A DNA stretch of 58,503 bases from Candidatus Omnitrophota bacterium (GTDB lineage: Bacteria; Omnitrophota; Gorgyraeia; Aquiviventales; Aquiviventaceae): NCBI GenBank assembly GCA_016190215.1, contig JACPRA010000024.1:1-58503 (forward strand), written 5' to 3'. The notes beneath the pieces were generated by a model that was not told where the DNA came from, made no database searches, and saw nothing but the letters and a program-made list of their open reading frames with translations. The first letter of the stretch is position 1. Each line of letters begins with the position of its first letter. Made by a program: the position numbers and the translations under genes. Shown here one piece after another: positions 10,196 to 19,684 of this stretch.

Positions 10196-11315
10196 CGAGC
10201 CGATTGGAGTCAGGCCCCCAGGCGCGAGGACGGTAGGCGCAGGCGGGATCCTCCGCGAGGTAATCGCCGGTGACGGCGTAGGCCCGCGCCCGGGACCCGC
10301 CGCAGACGCCGCGGAACTCGCACGCCCCGCAGCGGCCCTTCAACGCTCCAAGATCCCGAAGCTCGCGGAACACGGGCGCGTCCCGGTACACGTCGGCCAA
10401 GCGCGCCTGCCGAATGTTGCCGGCTGAGATCGGCAGGAACCCGCTGGGGCAGATGTCCCCGCGGCAGGACACAAACACGTGGCCCTTGCCGGCATTGACG
10501 GTCTGCGGCGCGGACTGGACGGATCGCGTGTGCGCGGCCGGGACCGGCGCGGCGGCATCGCCCTCCGAGGCGGCGCGCCGCTGTTGAAGAGCGTAGCGGC
10601 GGTAGGCCATGCCTTCGGTGATCTTGACGGTGAACGGGGCGCGGCGGGCCAGCGCATACACCTGGGCGAAGAGCTCTTCGCACTGCTGCGGGCTCAGGCC
10701 GGTGAGCGCGCTGCCCCGCCCGACCGGCACCAACACAAACACCTCCCAAAATACCACCCCCAGCCGCTCCACGCGCGCCATCAGGCTGGGGAAATCCTCA
10801 AAGAAATCCGCAGTCACCACGCTGTTGATCTGCAGCGGCAATCCGACCTGGTGGGCCCACTCCGCGGCCTGCATCACGAGATGGAAGGCGCCCGGCGCGC
10901 CGCGAAACCGGTCGTGCGCCTCCGGGGTGCCGGCATCGAGGCTGAGCGCCATCTGATCCAGGCCGGCGTCCTTCAAGCCGGCGACGGCATCGGCGGTCAG
11001 CCGCGGGGTGGCCGCCGGGATCGTGCCTACGCGCAGCCGCCGGGATTTGGCGTGCCGGATCAACGCGGGCAAATCGGGCCGCATGAGGGGATCGCCGCCG
11101 CTGAGCACCAACAGCGGCGCGCCCATGTCGGCGACCTGGTCCACAAGCTCCATACCCTCGGAGGTGGTCAGCTCATCGGGCAGCGGCAGCGGCTGCGCCG
11201 AGGCGCGGCAGTGCCCGCAAGCCAACGCGCATGCCCGCGTCGTTTCCCAAATGACGAGGAACGGCGTCCGGTCGAAATCCATCGCCCGCGGCATGCCGGG
11301 TCGGCCGTCAGTCAT
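10179..11315 (-). CDS. Radical SAM/SPASM protein related to NirJ/AhbD (TIGR04053-like)
   Basis: 378-aa radical SAM enzyme from ATG 11315 (the track uses the preceding TTG). The [4Fe-4S]-SAM motif is CALACGHC (Cys29, Cys33, Cys36), preceded by DFDRTPFLVIWETTRA. A C-terminal SPASM-type region carries further Cys residues (CPSGF, CGACEFRGVCGG and a final DPACAYRP) for auxiliary clusters. It belongs to the group containing NirJ, AhbC and AhbD, which modify tetrapyrrole side chains. Together with the AhbC-like gene at 18171 it may serve the siroheme-to-heme branch, but the substrate is not proven. It is coupled to nnrS and follows a small Cys protein. Confidence 0.82.
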   Translation of the reverse strand: MTDGRPGMPRAMDFDRTPFLVIWETTRACALACGHCRASAQPLPLPDELTTSEGMELVDQVADMGAPLLVLSGGDPLMRPDLPALIRHAKSRRLRVGTIPAATPRLTADAVAGLKDAGLDQMALSLDAGTPEAHDRFRGAPGAFHLVMQAAEWAHQVGLPLQINSVVTADFFEDFPSLMARVERLGVVFWEVFVLVPVGRGSALTGLSPQQCEELFAQVYALARRAPFTVKITEGMAYRRYALQQRRAASEGDAAAPVPAAHTRSVQSAPQTVNAGKGHVFVSCRGDICPSGFLPISAGNIRQARLADVYRDAPVFRELRDLGALKGRCGACEFRGVCGGSRARAYAVTGDYLAEDPACAYRPRAWGPDSNRLDDPLG

Positions 11316-11508
11316 CAAAGGGCCACCCCCCGCCGTTGCGTGTGAAAACGCAGCGGCGCTCGAAGCAGGGCGCGTGCTTATCCAAGCAGTTGACGATCTT
11401 CCAATCGCCGTTCGCCGGCTTGATGAGAATCGCCCACGCCTCTCTGTCGAAAAATCGGCAATGCTTGGGCAGGTATTTCGCGGCGGGTTGCGCGGATTGA
11501 TTCGGCAT
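11308..11508 (-). CDS. Small Cys-containing protein, copy 1 (paralogue of 27195-27392)
   Basis: No family recognised. It is real because it aligns over nearly its full length with a second gene in the window: shared blocks are REAWAIL/REVWAIL, WKIVNCLDK, CF-x3-C-x-FT and a GG-x-WPF end. With the ATG at 11508 the two proteins are 66 and 65 aa; the track start at 11535 would add 9 residues and neither start has a clear SD. There is no signal peptide or membrane helix. Cys residues at about 17, 44, 51 and 56 could bind metal. It overlaps the NirJ/AhbD-like gene by 8 nt; the other copy precedes nirK, so both sit beside nitrite/heme genes. Confidence 0.8.
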   Translation of the reverse strand: MPNQSAQPAAKYLPKHCRFFDREAWAILIKPANGDWKIVNCLDKHAPCFERRCVFTRNGGGWPFDD

Positions 11509-11561
11509 CGGCGACGTGAGCGGCGGTGGAATCATGGGTGTGGTGTAGGGTGAAGGGTCAA

Positions 11562-11666
11562 CGGTGAAGGGAAAACAGAATCGGTACGCATAAGGCGGCC
11601 TATGTTGTTCTTCAAACCTTCACCCTTCACCGAGAGCGCCATAGAGTCATTAGGATAGGCGCTCTC
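11562..11666. repeat. Intergenic inverted repeats between the B12 radical SAM gene and small Cys protein 1
   Basis: The interval 11509-11664 holds no gene. CGGTGAAGGG (11562-11571) pairs with CCCTTCACCG (11623-11632), and GGTGAAGGG-like heptads recur around them. A second stem, GAGAGCGCC (11632-11640) with GGCGCTCTC (11658-11666), overlaps the stop codon of the upstream radical SAM gene. No T-tract follows, so this is not a textbook terminator. It could be a folded mRNA element that tunes expression between the two parts of the operon. Confidence 0.5.
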
Positions 11667-13428
11667 AGCAGGCCTCGGGCCTGCAGGCCGCCACCCAGTG
11701 GATCGGCGAGGCCTGCCTCGCCCACTTCCGCCGGCGCTGCCGCATCGGGGCATTGGCTTCATAAAACGTGGGCGGCTCGTAGGTCCATCCGGCCTTGAGG
11801 CGCTGCGCTTCCTGCCGAAGCTTCGACCACACGAACCGCCCGGCGAGGGGTGCCACCAGCCGGGCCCTGAATCCGACTTCCCGCGTAATCTCCTCCAACA
11901 ACTCGGAGAGCTTGTGAGCCAGCTCCGGGTTCTGTTCCCTGAACCATCGCCTCGCCGCCCAGAGCGTGGCGGGAAACGTGACGACCAAATCGCGGGCCTC
12001 CCAGGCGAAGCGGTTCCGCACGCACGGATCCGGGTGGTAGCGATAGCGCCGCCATCCCGCCAGGACGGTCCGCGCGATGCGCAGGACGCTGGGGCCGTTG
12101 ACCTCGAAATCCCGCCGAAACGCCCTCAAGATCAGCTCAGCCTCCTGCCCCGGCGGAATATGCGGGTGCAGGTGCCGAAACATGGCCTGCCCGTGGATGT
12201 CCCCTTCGTGATACGTCCGGGGGTCCCGAAGGGTGTTGTTGGCCAGATGCTCCGCGTAAAGCGCGGTGCCGGGAATAGGCGTGTAGAGCATGAACTGGTG
12301 AAAGTCCGTGCTGTGGCTGATCGCGTGCTCGATGACCTCATTGATGTTGTCGGGGGTATGTTCCTCGAGGCCGATGATGCTGGAGCCGAGGATCCGGATG
12401 CCGTGCGACTGGAGGGTGCGCACCAGGACGCGGGTATCAATGCCCTCCAGCTTGACGTACTGGCTGTTCTTGCCTTCCAACCCCATCCACACCCATGAGA
12501 TGCCCAACCGCACCAATTGCTCGATGGGATAGGACTGCACCACGCGCGCCGAGCTGAAGACGTAGAGCGACCACGCCTTGCCGTGCTCCTCCATCAGCTC
12601 CAACAACCGCAGGGCGCGCTTTTTATGCAGGAGGACGTTCTCATCCATCACGAAGAACGAGCGCACCCCCATGCGCCGCTCGATGCCGCGCATGACGTGG
12701 AAGAGCTCATCGCCGGTTTCATAAAAATTAATGAATTTGCCCTTCCCCCCGAACATCGCGGAGGTCGCGCAGAAATTGCACCCCATGGGACAGCCGACGG
12801 AGGGGATCAGGGTCGCGGCCGCTTCCCGCCCGCTGTTCTTGACCTCAATCCCCATCGTCCGCGTGCCGATGGCGGAGCAAATCAAGGGATGGCGGATCGG
12901 CAAGGTGGCGTCCTCCCCGAGAAACCGCTGAAACCACCGCACGCCCTCGCCGCGGACGACATGGTCCGCCCCCGCCTGCTCCCGGAGCTTCGGCACGTTG
13001 GCGACATGGCCGCCCACGACGATGGTGGCGCGCGGCAGGTGCTCCCGCACCAGGGCGCACATCGTCTTGACCTTCTCGACATTCGGCACGATCGCGCTGA
13101 TCCCCACGACGTCATACTCGTGGCTCTTCAGCTCGCTGATAAAGCGATCCAGGGTGGGAAAATCCAGCAGGGTGCAGGGCGCGTTGATGTTGGTCTGGAT
13201 CAGCATCAGGCCCCAAGAGCGGTGGAACATGCGCAACGAGAACGGCCCCTCCGCGCGCGTCACCTGGTTCTGATAGAGCTCCATCGGGTTGATGGCCCGG
13301 CTGCCGTACTCATCATCCCGGGCATACGGTCCGAACACGCTCGTCAGCAGGACCGTAGCGCGCGAACCCAGCGGATGGGTGGGCGCGGACGGCTCGGTGA
13401 CGACCTGGGTGTCAACATCAGGGCTCAT
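11665..13428 (-). CDS. Cobalamin-type radical SAM protein A
   Basis: 587-aa protein of the B12-binding radical SAM class. Residues about 90-170 form the Rossmann-like B12 domain (SHEYDVVGISAIVPNVEKVK, TIVVGGHVANVPKLREQAGA). The radical SAM motif is CPMGCNFC (Cys213, Cys217, Cys220), followed by a TIM-barrel-like region (FFVMDENVLLHKKRALRLL, GLEEHTPDNINEVI). The last 170 residues are a helical Arg-rich extension, plausibly membrane-associated. Such enzymes methylate or rearrange unactivated carbons in lipids and natural products. Its start overlaps the stop of radical SAM protein B (ATGA), in a cassette with FabB and a flavin oxidoreductase. The substrate is unknown. Confidence 0.85.
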   Translation of the reverse strand: MSPDVDTQVVTEPSAPTHPLGSRATVLLTSVFGPYARDDEYGSRAINPMELYQNQVTRAEGPFSLRMFHRSWGLMLIQTNINAPCTLLDFPTLDRFISELKSHEYDVVGISAIVPNVEKVKTMCALVREHLPRATIVVGGHVANVPKLREQAGADHVVRGEGVRWFQRFLGEDATLPIRHPLICSAIGTRTMGIEVKNSGREAAATLIPSVGCPMGCNFCATSAMFGGKGKFINFYETGDELFHVMRGIERRMGVRSFFVMDENVLLHKKRALRLLELMEEHGKAWSLYVFSSARVVQSYPIEQLVRLGISWVWMGLEGKNSQYVKLEGIDTRVLVRTLQSHGIRILGSSIIGLEEHTPDNINEVIEHAISHSTDFHQFMLYTPIPGTALYAEHLANNTLRDPRTYHEGDIHGQAMFRHLHPHIPPGQEAELILRAFRRDFEVNGPSVLRIARTVLAGWRRYRYHPDPCVRNRFAWEARDLVVTFPATLWAARRWFREQNPELAHKLSELLEEITREVGFRARLVAPLAGRFVWSKLRQEAQRLKAGWTYEPPTFYEANAPMRQRRRKWARQASPIHWVAACRPEAC

Positions 13429-15500
13429 GCCATCTCCTCAGTGGTGAAGCCCGCCCGCGCCAACAGCCTGCGGAGGAGCTGTGAAAAGAACACCGCGGCA
13501 AAGGTCGAAAACAACGCCAGCTCCTGGAGGCCGTGGAACACCAAGCCGCTGACATCCACGCGATCCAGGCGCCCCCACTTCAGGGCTTGCGCCGAGCGGC
13601 GCCAAAAACGCTGGAGCGACGCCCGGGACCAGGTCAGCGACTGCGCGCAGGGATTCCACCGCTGCAGCCACAGCCACAGGCGGGTCGGGACGGCAAGACG
13701 CACGCAGGGGAGCGCGTGCGGGACCGCATCCCGCAGCGCCTGCGCGGCGCGGCGGTACGCCTGCTGGAGCTCGGACGCGCGCATCCGCCGCCATCCCCGG
13801 ACGCTGGAGGGAATCTGCTTCAACTCCCCGATCACGCGCTGCTCCATCAGCGACCTCGGCCGGGTTTGCAGCCAGACCTCTTCCATCTCGAACGCCAGCC
13901 GCGGCCATAACACCAGGTAGCGGCGGAGATCGCCCAGCCGGCGCCTGGCGTACTGCCATCGCGTCTCGATCGGGAGCCCCGGCCGGCGCACCAGCCGCTC
14001 TTTGAGGCGCACAAACCCATGGACCATGGGGTGGCCGCGCTCAACCATCGTGGCGTTCTTGTACCAAATGAAATTGGCGAAGACCGACCAGTAGTTCTCG
14101 GCGCTGACCCGCCGCAAAATGCGCTTCATGTTCTCCACGTGATAGAACGACGCCCAGGCCGCCTCATAGGCGCCCGTCCACTCGCGGCGCGACATGCGCG
14201 GGTGGTCCGTGGTCGCATGGAACGAGTCGTACCGGTTGAGGTCCGGGTCCAACGGCGCGCCCTGCTGGAGGAGCTCCACGTGGTCGCGCGAACCCGGCAG
14301 CGGGGTCAGCATGAAAAAGGAGGCTTGTTCCGGGCCCAACTCATCCGTCAGGCGCTGGATATCCGCTGTGACCGACGCCGAGGTATCAAAGGGAAACCCG
14401 ATGATGTAGGCGACATGGGTATTGATGCCCGCCTCCCGGTACGCGCTGATCAGCGCCTGGAAATCCGCGATCCGGTTTTGGCGCTTGCCGGCGGCTTCCA
14501 AGTTCTGCGGATTCAGGCTTTCCAAGCCGATGAACACCTGCGCGCAGCCGGCAGCCCTGGCTTTGGCGATGAAATTGGGCAGCTTGTACGACTGGGTGTC
14601 CGCTTGCACCATGAAGCCGATCCGGATGCCTTCGTCCTGCCGCAGCCGGATGAGGCCGTCGAGAATCGCTTCCCAGTATTTGTTGCGGCAAAAATTATCA
14701 TCCGTAAAGAAGTAGGCGGAGATGCCGCGCCGGTAGTTCGCGCGGATCGTCTCGAGAATCCAGCCGACGTCGCGGAACCGCATCGCGCGGCCCTGGACAT
14801 TGATGACGGTGCAGAAGGAGCAGTTGAAGGGACAGCCCCGGCCGCAATCGAGCGTGCCGAAATTCGGCGCGACGAACCGCCGCAGATAGCCCGGGACGAC
14901 CCGCGGCATGGGGGCGGCCTGCAGCGCAGGCGGCTGCAGGAGAAAATCATAGACCGGCTGCAGCCGGCCCGCGACGGCGTCCTGCAGGATGCCCTCCCAC
15001 CGCGCTTCGATCTCGCCCGCCACCACGCTGACCCCGGCGTCGAGCAACCGCTGGATTTCCGGGGGGATGCCGGGCAGCATCGCCAGCGACCCGCTGACGT
15101 GGAAACCGCCGATGAGCACATCAATGCCGGCCGCCCGGCATGCCAGGGCCAGATCGCCGGCCCGCGCGAATTGATTGCTCTGCACCCCCACGAGGCACAC
15201 CAGCGCTTTCGTGCCGCGCCGGCGGCCGGCCCGCAGGATGCCGCGGAGGTTGACCCGCTGGACGGTCTCATCAATCAGTTCGACGCGCCACTGCAGCCGG
15301 CGTCCCAACACCCCGCGCTCCCGCACGTCTTCCGTCAACCCATAGAGGCAGGAGAGGGTATTGCTGGGAAGCACGCCCCGCCAATAGCGGATGACGTAGC
15401 CGTCCTCGTCATAATTCGACGGCTTGATCAGATAGATGACCAGGCGCGTGATGGGACGCCGGCCGGGCGCGCGGCGAGCGCCGTGCACAGGAGGCGTCAT
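13425..15500 (-). CDS. Cobalamin-type radical SAM protein B
   Basis: 691 aa from ATG 15500, which overlaps the fabB stop codon (ATGA). The track start at 15701 lies inside fabB and is rejected. The N-terminal region (about 95-175) looks like a B12-binding fold ([40 protein letters not shown]). The radical SAM motif is CPFNCSFC (Cys223, Cys227, Cys230), followed by [20 protein letters not shown] and [10 protein letters not shown] long Arg-rich C-terminal extension ends in a hydrophobic segment ([20 protein letters not shown]), suggesting membrane contact. It is similar in layout to protein A, yet clearly diverged, so the two probably act at successive steps. Substrate unknown. Confidence 0.85.
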   Translation of the reverse strand: MTPPVHGARRAPGRRPITRLVIYLIKPSNYDEDGYVIRYWRGVLPSNTLSCLYGLTEDVRERGVLGRRLQWRVELIDETVQRVNLRGILRAGRRRGTKALVCLVGVQSNQFARAGDLALACRAAGIDVLIGGFHVSGSLAMLPGIPPEIQRLLDAGVSVVAGEIEARWEGILQDAVAGRLQPVYDFLLQPPALQAAPMPRVVPGYLRRFVAPNFGTLDCGRGCPFNCSFCTVINVQGRAMRFRDVGWILETIRANYRRGISAYFFTDDNFCRNKYWEAILDGLIRLRQDEGIRIGFMVQADTQSYKLPNFIAKARAAGCAQVFIGLESLNPQNLEAAGKRQNRIADFQALISAYREAGINTHVAYIIGFPFDTSASVTADIQRLTDELGPEQASFFMLTPLPGSRDHVELLQQGAPLDPDLNRYDSFHATTDHPRMSRREWTGAYEAAWASFYHVENMKRILRRVSAENYWSVFANFIWYKNATMVERGHPMVHGFVRLKERLVRRPGLPIETRWQYARRRLGDLRRYLVLWPRLAFEMEEVWLQTRPRSLMEQRVIGELKQIPSSVRGWRRMRASELQQAYRRAAQALRDAVPHALPCVRLAVPTRLWLWLQRWNPCAQSLTWSRASLQRFWRRSAQALKWGRLDRVDVSGLVFHGLQELALFSTFAAVFFSQLLRRLLARAGFTTEEMA

Positions 15501-16732
15501 GCGTCCGCTCCGCGCGCCGGATAGCGTTGAAACACCAGGCAGGCATTCGCGCCGCCGAACCCGAAGCTGTTCGACAGCACCGCCTGGAGGCGCGCATGGT
15601 CCTGACGCGCCGTCACAATCGGCATCCCCGACGCGCCGGGGTCCAACGTGTGGATATTGGCCGAGGCCGCGATGAAGTCGTGCTCGAGCATCAACAGACA
15701 ATAAATCGCTTCATGGACCCCTGCGGCGCCCAGCGAATGACCTGACAGCGACTTCGTGGAACTGATGGCCGGCACATCGCTGCCGAAGACTTCTGTGATC
15801 GCCCGCAGTTCGCACAGATCCCCAGCGGGCGTCCCGGTGCCGTGCGCGTTGATGTACTGCACCGGTCCCGTGACGGCGGCCAGCGCCTGCCGCATGCACC
15901 GCACCGCCCCGTCGCCTGATGGGGCCACCATGTCGCACCCATCCGAGGTGGCTCCATAGCCGATCAGCTCCGCAATGATCCGGGCCCCGCGGTTGCGGGC
16001 ATGCTCGAGCTCCTCCAACACCAGCGCCCCGCCGCCGCCGGCGATGACGAATCCGTCCCGGTGCGCGTCAAACGGACGCGAGGCGGTTGCCGGCGTCTCG
16101 TTGTGCGCGGAAGAGAGCGCGCCCATGGCATCGAAGAGCATGGCGAGCGTCCAGTGCTCCTCTTCCCCGCCCCCGGCGAACATGATGTCCTGCTGGCCCC
16201 ACTGGATATGCGCCATCGCGCTGCCGATGCAATGGGCGCTGGTCGCGCACGCGGAGCTGATCCCGTACCCCAGGCCTTGAATCTTGAATGCCGTGCTCAG
16301 ACACGCCGCCACGGTGCTGCTCATCGTGCGCGGGACCAAATAGGGGCTCACCCGCCGGATGCCGCCGCTCCGCAAGATGTCGGCCGCGCGCACGACATTC
16401 GCGGGAGACGCCCCGCCGGTGCCCATGATGAGGCCGGTGCGCGGATGGGACACGTCCTCAGCGCTCAAGCCGGCTTCCTCGATGGCCTGCCGCATGGCGA
16501 GATAGGCGAAGGCCGCGGCATCTCCCATGAACCGCCGGACCTTGCGATCAATCTGGGCTTCCACATCATCAATGTCCACGCTCCCGGCGACCTGGCTGCG
16601 CAGGCCATACTCGCGATACACGTCGTTAAAGCGGATCCCTGACCGGCCTTCTCGCAGCGACGCCAGCACCGTCGGCATGGTGTTGCCCAAGCAGGAGACG
16701 ATCCCCCGGCCGGTCACGACGACGCGTCTCAC
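15497..16732 (-). CDS. fabB: 3-oxoacyl-ACP synthase I (FabB type)
   Basis: 411-aa condensing enzyme that elongates acyl-ACP with malonyl-ACP. The Cys-His-His triad is Cys162 ([12 protein letters not shown]), His297 (NAHGTGTP) and His332 (SGHSLGAAG), one residue off E. coli FabB numbering throughout. Further matches include [20 protein letters not shown] and [15 protein letters not shown], so it is nearer KAS I than KAS II. The start is GTG, overlapping the upstream gene's stop (GTGA). No fabA, acyl carrier protein or other fatty-acid gene is adjacent. Its neighbours are radical SAM and flavin enzymes, so it more likely serves a dedicated acyl product than bulk lipid synthesis. Confidence 0.93.
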   Translation of the reverse strand: MRRVVVTGRGIVSCLGNTMPTVLASLREGRSGIRFNDVYREYGLRSQVAGSVDIDDVEAQIDRKVRRFMGDAAAFAYLAMRQAIEEAGLSAEDVSHPRTGLIMGTGGASPANVVRAADILRSGGIRRVSPYLVPRTMSSTVAACLSTAFKIQGLGYGISSACATSAHCIGSAMAHIQWGQQDIMFAGGGEEEHWTLAMLFDAMGALSSAHNETPATASRPFDAHRDGFVIAGGGGALVLEELEHARNRGARIIAELIGYGATSDGCDMVAPSGDGAVRCMRQALAAVTGPVQYINAHGTGTPAGDLCELRAITEVFGSDVPAISSTKSLSGHSLGAAGVHEAIYCLLMLEHDFIAASANIHTLDPGASGMPIVTARQDHARLQAVLSNSFGFGGANACLVFQRYPARGADA

Positions 16733-18174
16733 GACCGCTCCAGGACGGCGGCCCCGTCTCCGAGGAGGTACTGCACGACCTCCCGCGCCGTGTAGGAGGT
16801 CTTGCCGTCGTGGAGAAAATGACCCAGGCGCGTGACCTCATCTCCCGCCGTCACCAGCGGCCGCTCCACATAGCCGGTGCGCTGGCGCTGGGCCAAGCCG
16901 ATGGTCGCCAGGAGGCCGTTGCAGAGGCATTTACGGCCGATGGCGTCTTCCGGCTTGCCCCCTTTCTTGACATAGAGCTCCACCGGTTCCGCGGGACAAC
17001 GGTAGCCCAGCGAGCCGTCCGAGCGCTTGTACACGCTGCGCAGGTAGCCCAGGTCGCACAGCCGGGGCCGGTGGGCGTAGACGTCGGCCTCGGACAGCGT
17101 GCCCTCGACCGTCACCACCTTGAACGGAAACCCCGAGGCTGAGGCCAAGGGATCCGTGAAGACATCCACCTGCCCGCGGCGCGCCCGTTCCAGCACCGCC
17201 GCCTTCAGCTCCGGCGCCAGGCCGGATTCCTCGCTGAAGGCAAAGGCCGTGCCCACCTGGACCCCAGCCGCTCCCTTCGCCCGCGCGGCCCGAAGCCGGT
17301 CCGGATGGCCGTAGGAGCCTGCGAGCCAAAACGGCAGCCCCAGCGCGCGGATCTTCTCGAGATCCACGACGTCTTTGTCGCCGTAGACCGGCTCGCCCCG
17401 CGTATTAAGCTGCGGATCGCCGCGCGGCGGCGCATTGTGCCCTCCGGCCGTCGGCCCTTCGATGACGAAGCCATCCACGCGCCCCGTCGCCTTTTTCGCT
17501 AAGGTAAGGGCGAGGGTTGAGGAGGCGATGATCGCCAGGAACGCGGGCCGCCGCAGCGGAGGATGCGCAGCGGGCAGCACCAGCCTCGGGTCAAAGTGCA
17601 GCCGGTATTCATCGTCCCGACCGGCGCCTTCAACGTGCAGACGAATCGACACCGGCTCATGCCGCGCCAGCGAGTCCAGCGCTCCGGGAATCTCCCGCGG
17701 GATCCCCGCGCCCACCAAGACGTAGTCAACGCCGGCGAGTAACGCCCCGTAGAGGATGGGCAGCAGCGGCAGCTGAATCTTCTCAAGGAAGTTGATCCCC
17801 ACGAGGCCGGCGTGGCCTTCCTTCGCCAACCACACCTCCACGAACCCGGCGACCATGGCGAGTTCCTGTCGCGCGATGGTCGGCGAGGCGGTAAAGATGG
17901 GAACGCTCCGAAACGGCTGCTGCGGAGGCTTGCCGCCGGGCACGAAGTACGTCTCCAGCACGCGCGCGGCGGCCGCCGATGCCGGACAATGCGCCAAGGC
18001 CCGGCGCAGGTGGCCGGCGGGATCTCCGCACTGCAAGCGCCTGGCCAGGATGGCGTCCAAGGCCGTCCCCGAGACGACCCCCAACTGTCCCAGGCGAGAC
18101 ACCGCCCGGGCCAACGGCCAGCCTGAGACCCCGGCTCCCATCCCGCCCTGAATGATCAGCGGAGCGCCTCTCAT
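16729..18174 (-). CDS. NPD-like flavin oxidoreductase (nitronate monooxygenase / PfaD-like family)
   Basis: 481-aa FMN-dependent TIM-barrel protein. Family features are the N-terminal [20 protein letters not shown], a central [15 protein letters not shown], and the phosphate-binding [20 protein letters not shown] with [15 protein letters not shown]. The extended C-terminus with [12 protein letters not shown] distinguishes the long form of the family. Named relatives include nitronate monooxygenase and PfaD, a trans-enoyl reductase of polyunsaturated fatty-acid synthases. Overlap with fabB makes an enoyl reductase role in an acyl pathway attractive. Nitronate or nitroalkane oxidation is the alternative, given the nitrite/NO setting. 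Its stop overlaps fabB and its start overlaps the ahbC-like stop. Confidence 0.85.
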   Translation of the reverse strand: MRGAPLIIQGGMGAGVSGWPLARAVSRLGQLGVVSGTALDAILARRLQCGDPAGHLRRALAHCPASAAAARVLETYFVPGGKPPQQPFRSVPIFTASPTIARQELAMVAGFVEVWLAKEGHAGLVGINFLEKIQLPLLPILYGALLAGVDYVLVGAGIPREIPGALDSLARHEPVSIRLHVEGAGRDDEYRLHFDPRLVLPAAHPPLRRPAFLAIIASSTLALTLAKKATGRVDGFVIEGPTAGGHNAPPRGDPQLNTRGEPVYGDKDVVDLEKIRALGLPFWLAGSYGHPDRLRAARAKGAAGVQVGTAFAFSEESGLAPELKAAVLERARRGQVDVFTDPLASASGFPFKVVTVEGTLSEADVYAHRPRLCDLGYLRSVYKRSDGSLGYRCPAEPVELYVKKGGKPEDAIGRKCLCNGLLATIGLAQRQRTGYVERPLVTAGDEVTRLGHFLHDGKTSYTAREVVQYLLGDGAAVLERS

Positions 18175-19367
18175 GGCGTGCGTGCTATTTCCTCATTGGT
18201 GAGGTAACAGGCGGGGTCCGGCGCCCACACATCGCCGGTCGCCTGCAGCGCGCGGACCCGGAACGATCCGCCGCACAGCGGCTTCCATCGGCAGGTGCCG
18301 CAGCGGCCCTTCAGCAGCGGCAGGCGGTTGCGCAATCCGGCCAGCACCGGGTCGCGGCTATCCGTCCAGATCGCGCTGAAGGGCCGCTCGCGGATGCTGC
18401 CGAGGGTGTGCGTCTGCCAGAACTGATCCGGGTGGACGTTGCCGCAGGCGTCAATGTTCGCAATACCGACGCCGGAGGAATAGGCCCCGCCCCCGTTCCA
18501 TTCGAGCAGTTGCCGCGCCGCTTCAGCGCGCGCCGGGTCTTCTTGGAGCAGCTTCAAATAGAGGTAGGCGCCGTCCACGTGGTTATCCACGGTCAGGATT
18601 TCCACCGGGCGTCCGCGCGAGGCGAGGGCGCGCGCCCACGCGCAAATGCGATCCAGCACGGCGCGGGTCTCCGCATGCGTGAGGTCATCATTCGCCAGGC
18701 GGCTGCCGCGTCCGGAGTAGACCAAGTGATAGAAGCACACCCGATCAATCCCTTCGCGCTCGACCAGCTCGCAGATCTCCGGCAGCGCCTCGAAGTTGCG
18801 CCGCGTCAGGGTCAAACGCAGGCCGACTTTCTGGTGGACGGCTTTCAGGTGGCGCACGCCGTTCAAGGCCGCGTCAAAGGCGCCGAGTTTGCCCCGGAAC
18901 TGGTCGTTGACCTTGCCAAGTCCGTCAAACGAAATCCCCACATAGCTAAACCCCACCTGCTTGATCCGTTCCGCCGTCGGGCGGTCAATCAGCGTGCCGT
19001 TGGTGGAGAGCGTCAGCCGCAATCCGCGCTGCTTCGCATAGTCGGCGAAGTCAAACACGTGGGGATGGGCCAGCGGCTCGCCGCCGGAGAGCAGCAGCGC
19101 CGGGATCTGAAACTGCGCCAGGTCCTCGATCATGCGCTTGGCTTCCTCCAAGGTCAGCTCGCCGGGGTAGACGCGGTTTTCGGAATCGGAGTAACAGTGC
19201 ACGCAGTGGAGATTGCAGCGGCGGCTGATCGTCCACACGACGATGGGTTTGCGCTCGCTTGCTGATCGCGCGACCGGCAACCCGTCCCCTGCCCCCCGCG
19301 CGCGGCCGTAGCGCAACGCATCGCTGAGGCTGTCCTGTCCGTTGTAGAGTTTGGTGACGTTAATCAT
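18171..19367 (-). CDS. ahbC: Radical SAM/SPASM protein, AhbC/NirJ type (siroheme side-chain processing)
   Basis: 398 aa. The opening MINVTKLYNGQDSLSDALRY and KPIVVWTISRRCNLHCVHCY are typical of AhbC (12,18-didecarboxysiroheme deacetylase, alternative heme pathway) and its relative NirJ (heme d1 pathway). SAM-cluster cysteines are Cys51, Cys55 and Cys58, and LLLSGGEPLAHPH supplies the GGE motif. A SPASM domain (CGTCRWKPLCGG, then DPACYLTNEE) carries auxiliary cluster ligands. No cd1-type NirS is seen in the window, so a heme b role is favoured over heme d1. AhbA/AhbB were not found here. It follows a small HTH gene and overlaps the flavin oxidoreductase gene. Confidence 0.82.
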   Translation of the reverse strand: MINVTKLYNGQDSLSDALRYGRARGAGDGLPVARSASERKPIVVWTISRRCNLHCVHCYSDSENRVYPGELTLEEAKRMIEDLAQFQIPALLLSGGEPLAHPHVFDFADYAKQRGLRLTLSTNGTLIDRPTAERIKQVGFSYVGISFDGLGKVNDQFRGKLGAFDAALNGVRHLKAVHQKVGLRLTLTRRNFEALPEICELVEREGIDRVCFYHLVYSGRGSRLANDDLTHAETRAVLDRICAWARALASRGRPVEILTVDNHVDGAYLYLKLLQEDPARAEAARQLLEWNGGGAYSSGVGIANIDACGNVHPDQFWQTHTLGSIRERPFSAIWTDSRDPVLAGLRNRLPLLKGRCGTCRWKPLCGGSFRVRALQATGDVWAPDPACYLTNEEIARTP

Positions 19368-19376
19368 GTTGAGAGG

Positions 19377-19601
19377 TCATCCTGAAGTTGCTGCCGGCTC
19401 GCCCGGACGATGCTGCGTCAAAAAATCGTCGATCGCTTTCAGCACGAGACGGCTTTTCGGAAAGGACTCCCCGCGTTCCCAACGATTCAGCGTGGAGTAG
19501 GTCACGCCAAGATGGTAGGCACACACCTCTTCGGACCACCCGAGTCTGCGCCGGACGGCCTTCAGTTGATCAATCTTCCCCTGGACCGCTGTCGTATCCA
19601 T
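19377..19601 (-). CDS. Small XRE-type helix-turn-helix protein
   Basis: 74 aa from ATG 19601. The track's ATG at 19655 lies inside the regulatory palindrome at 19642-19655 and upstream of the predicted transcription start, so it is rejected. The core IDQLKAVRRRLGWSEEVCAY followed by HLGVTYSTLNRWERGE is a Cro/C1-type HTH with a clear recognition helix. No other domain is present. As first gene of the ahbC-fabB-radical SAM operon it may be a local regulator; antitoxin-like or conserved XRE orphan roles are also possible. Confidence 0.8.
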   Translation of the reverse strand: MDTTAVQGKIDQLKAVRRRLGWSEEVCAYHLGVTYSTLNRWERGESFPKSRLVLKAIDDFLTQHRPGEPAATSG

Positions 19602-19612
19602 CTGTGTGTCAT

Positions 19613-19655
19613 ATCCTATAGCAGATGCTGTAGGCTGTACTATGACGGGCGTCAT
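19613..19655 (-). promoter_or_regulatory. FNR/DNR-type site A and promoter of the HTH-ahbC-fabB operon
   Basis: The palindrome ATGAC-GGGC-GTCAT (19642-19655) extends to an 8-bp perfect arm, CTATGACG/CGTCATAG. Downstream on the coding strand lies TATAGGAT, readable as TATAGG (21 bp after the site) or TAGGAT (23 bp after), one base either side of the 22-bp spacing seen at the other four sites. The predicted start is about 5 nt before the HTH ATG. Regulator identity is inferred. Confidence 0.7.
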
Positions 19656-19684
19656 AGAGCCGCTCTTGGACGGGTGCGAGCCGC

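Noticed and set aside
11532-11762. 76-aa minus-strand ORF upstream of small Cys protein 1
   Set aside because: Its N-terminal half shadows the end of the B12 radical SAM gene and its C-terminal half reads the repeat-rich intergenic DNA.
18171-19367. Heme d1 pathway for a cd1 nitrite reductase
   Set aside because: The AhbC/NirJ-like proteins alone cannot tell heme b from heme d1 synthesis; no NirS or NirDLGH/NirF-like genes are in the window and nitrite reduction is covered by NirK and NrfA.
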